A DNA stretch of 24,358 nt from JAYOFM01 sp038117225. GTDB taxonomy: Bacteria; Pseudomonadota; Alphaproteobacteria; Rhodospirillales; Casp-alpha2. The stretch spans positions 1-24,358 of the forward strand of contig JAYOFM010000053.1 in the NCBI GenBank assembly GCA_038117225.1, read 5' to 3'. Position numbers and translations under genes: made by a program. Every line of letters starts with the position of its first letter. The stretch's first letter is position 1. Shown here one piece after another: positions 23,270-24,358 of this stretch. Below the pieces are notes generated by a model that searched no databases, had not been told where the DNA came from, and saw only the letters and a program-made list of their open reading frames with translations.

Positions 23270-23965
23270 TTAGAAACGCTCCACCCACGGCCGAACCTCG
23301 ACCTCCCAGGACCAGACGCTACGCGGCTGCTTGAGGATGGCGAGGTAGGTTTCGGCGACGCCGTCGGGATCGAGCAGGCTGTCGGGCGCGTCCGCCGCCT
23401 CGGTGCGATCCCGCGCCGGATTTCGCACGCCACCGTCGATGATGAAATGGGCGATGTGAATGTTCTGCGGATGAAGCTCCCGCGCCATGCTCTGCGCCAG
23501 ACCGCGCAATGCGAACTTGCCCATGGCGAAGGGCGCGGATTGCGCATAGCCCTTGATGCTGGCCGAGGCGCCGGTGAAGAAGATGGCGCCGCCAGCCGTT
23601 TCCAGCATGCGCCGCGCCGCCTGCTGGGCCACCAGAAAACCGCCGAAGGCGCTGACCATCAGCGTCCGTTCCACGTCGTCCGCGTCGAGATCGACGAACG
23701 GCCCGCGCGTCCGGAAGCTCGGATTGTAGTGCACCAGATCGAGCGGCCCGAGGCGCGTCGCCGCATCATCGAACATCCTTGCCACCTGGTCCCGTTCGAC
23801 GGCATCACACGCGAATGTCTCGGCGCCTATGTCGGCGGCGAGGGCGGCGAGTTTTTCGCGGTTGCGGGCGGCGAGGCCGACGCGGTAGCCGTCGCGGGCG
23901 AGGACGCGGGCGAAGGAGGCGCTGATGCCGTCACCGGCACCGACGATCAGGGCATTCTTGGTCAT
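23270..23965 (-). CDS. Short-chain dehydrogenase/reductase family protein
   Basis: This 231-residue Rossmann protein of the SDR superfamily has cofactor motif IVGAGDGISASFAR (7-20) and AARN at 32-35, which suggests NADP preference. The NNAG motif is replaced by YNPS (80-83), and the catalytic serine region is FFTGASAS (S134/S136). The usual YxxxK is FAMGK: position 146 is Phe, with K150 kept. VARELHPQNIHIAHFIIDGG-type sequence follows, as MARELHPQNIHIAHFIIDGG. From memory, a subgroup of SDR proteins shares these replacements. Activity may therefore be altered or lost. The ATG at 23965 has GGAGAGG upstream. It is divergent from the pirin gene. Confidence 0.88.
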   Translation of the reverse strand: MTKNALIVGAGDGISASFARVLARDGYRVGLAARNREKLAALAADIGAETFACDAVERDQVARMFDDAATRLGPLDLVHYNPSFRTRGPFVDLDADDVERTLMVSAFGGFLVAQQAARRMLETAGGAIFFTGASASIKGYAQSAPFAMGKFALRGLAQSMARELHPQNIHIAHFIIDGGVRNPARDRTEAADAPDSLLDPDGVAETYLAILKQPRSVWSWEVEVRPWVERF

Positions 23966-24078
23966 GGAACCTCTCCGTTGGCTCGATTGGTATGAGATTA
24001 CCCAAAGGGCTTGAACCGAAGTGCTGGATCGGTCAACCCTCGGGTCGGAAAAGATCTGCTGAACGGAAGGCCATGATC

Positions 24079-24358
24079 ATGTCGGATGCCGTTGAACTGG
24101 TGATCGCGCCCCGCCGCACCGACCTGGGTGGGTTCGAGGTTTTGCGCGTGCTGCCCTATCGCAAGCGCCGCATGGTCGGGCCGTTCATCTTTTTCGATCA
24201 CATGGGGCCGGCAAGCTTTGCCGCCGGCGACGGCATCGACGTGCGGCCGCATCCGCATATCGGCCTCGCCACGGTCACCTATCTGTTCTCGGGCGAGATC
24301 GACCATCGGGACTCGCTGGGATTTCACCAGACCATCCGGCCGGGCGACGTCAACTGGA
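24079..24358 (+). CDS. Pirin family protein (partial, cut by window edge)
   Basis: The first 93 residues of a pirin-like cupin are present; the frame is open at the window end. Typical sequence is VLRVLPYRKRRMVGPFIFFDHMGP, quoted in parts as VLRVLPYRKRRMVGPF and IFFDHMGP, followed by VRPHPHIGLATVTYLFSGE with the metal-binding HxH, then IDHRDSLG. Bacterial pirins include iron-dependent quercetinases and regulators of pyruvate metabolism; which applies here is unknown. The ATG at 24079 is chosen because GGAAGG lies eight bases upstream; the ATG at 24073 is in frame but too close to it. The gene is divergent from the SDR gene. Confidence 0.88.
   Translation, partial: MSDAVELVIAPRRTDLGGFEVLRVLPYRKRRMVGPFIFFDHMGPASFAAGDGIDVRPHPHIGLATVTYLFSGEIDHRDSLGFHQTIRPGDVNW

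Noticed and set aside
1..24358. Search for CRISPR arrays, insertion sequences, phage genes and defence systems
   Set aside because: No regularly spaced repeats, transposase or integrase motifs, or defence-type domains were seen. The tRNA-Leu has no visible duplicated 3' end that would mark an integrated element.

Overview
The window looks like a chromosomal segment of an alphaproteobacterium, most likely Rhodospirillales-like. It is GC-rich and densely coded. It carries the envelope and nitrogen-control block kdsD-lptC-lptA-lptB-rpoN-hpf-ptsN beside a single-domain RNase D. It also has an NDUFA9-type epimerase, an Hsp20 followed by a DUF1150 gene, and a tRNA-Leu(CAG) with encoded CCA. I see no prophage, insertion sequence, CRISPR array or rRNA. 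The assignment rests on gene content and order read by eye, not on a database search.

Layout. Positions 178-2893 (minus) hold a compact catabolic set: two fumarylacetoacetate-hydrolase-family proteins flanking a ketopantoate-reductase-like dehydrogenase. Positions 3048-3998 (plus) hold a small heat-shock gene behind a sigma32-like promoter and a ROSE-like RNA thermometer, then DUF1150. Positions 4047-6133 (plus) hold two translationally coupled, membrane-anchored SGNH hydrolases. Positions 6137-13343 (minus) carry RNase D, KdsD, LptC, LptA, LptB, RpoN, HPF and PtsN, linking LPS synthesis and export, sigma54 and ribosome hibernation. After the tRNA come the epimerase (plus), a MarR regulator and an M17 aminopeptidase (minus), a glutathione transferase (plus), an RraA-like aldolase (minus) and a small unknown protein (plus).

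Positions 18593-21632 are different: three consecutive minus-strand genes are broken. A sortase keeps only its catalytic Cys/Arg end. A hybrid histidine kinase keeps its sensor start and its end (part of the ATPase, receiver, HPt) but has lost the His-containing core. A periplasmic binding protein carries one in-frame stop codon. The last two overlap as ATGA and look like a former ligand-sensing operon. Next to them, at 21756-23126, is an unusual envelope protein joining an amidase-type AMIN domain to an outer-membrane beta-barrel. The window ends with an SDR enzyme whose catalytic Tyr is Phe, and the start of a pirin gene cut by the window edge.

The best candidates for something noteworthy are the ROSE-like thermometer, the AMIN-barrel fusion and the decayed binding-protein/kinase sensor locus.
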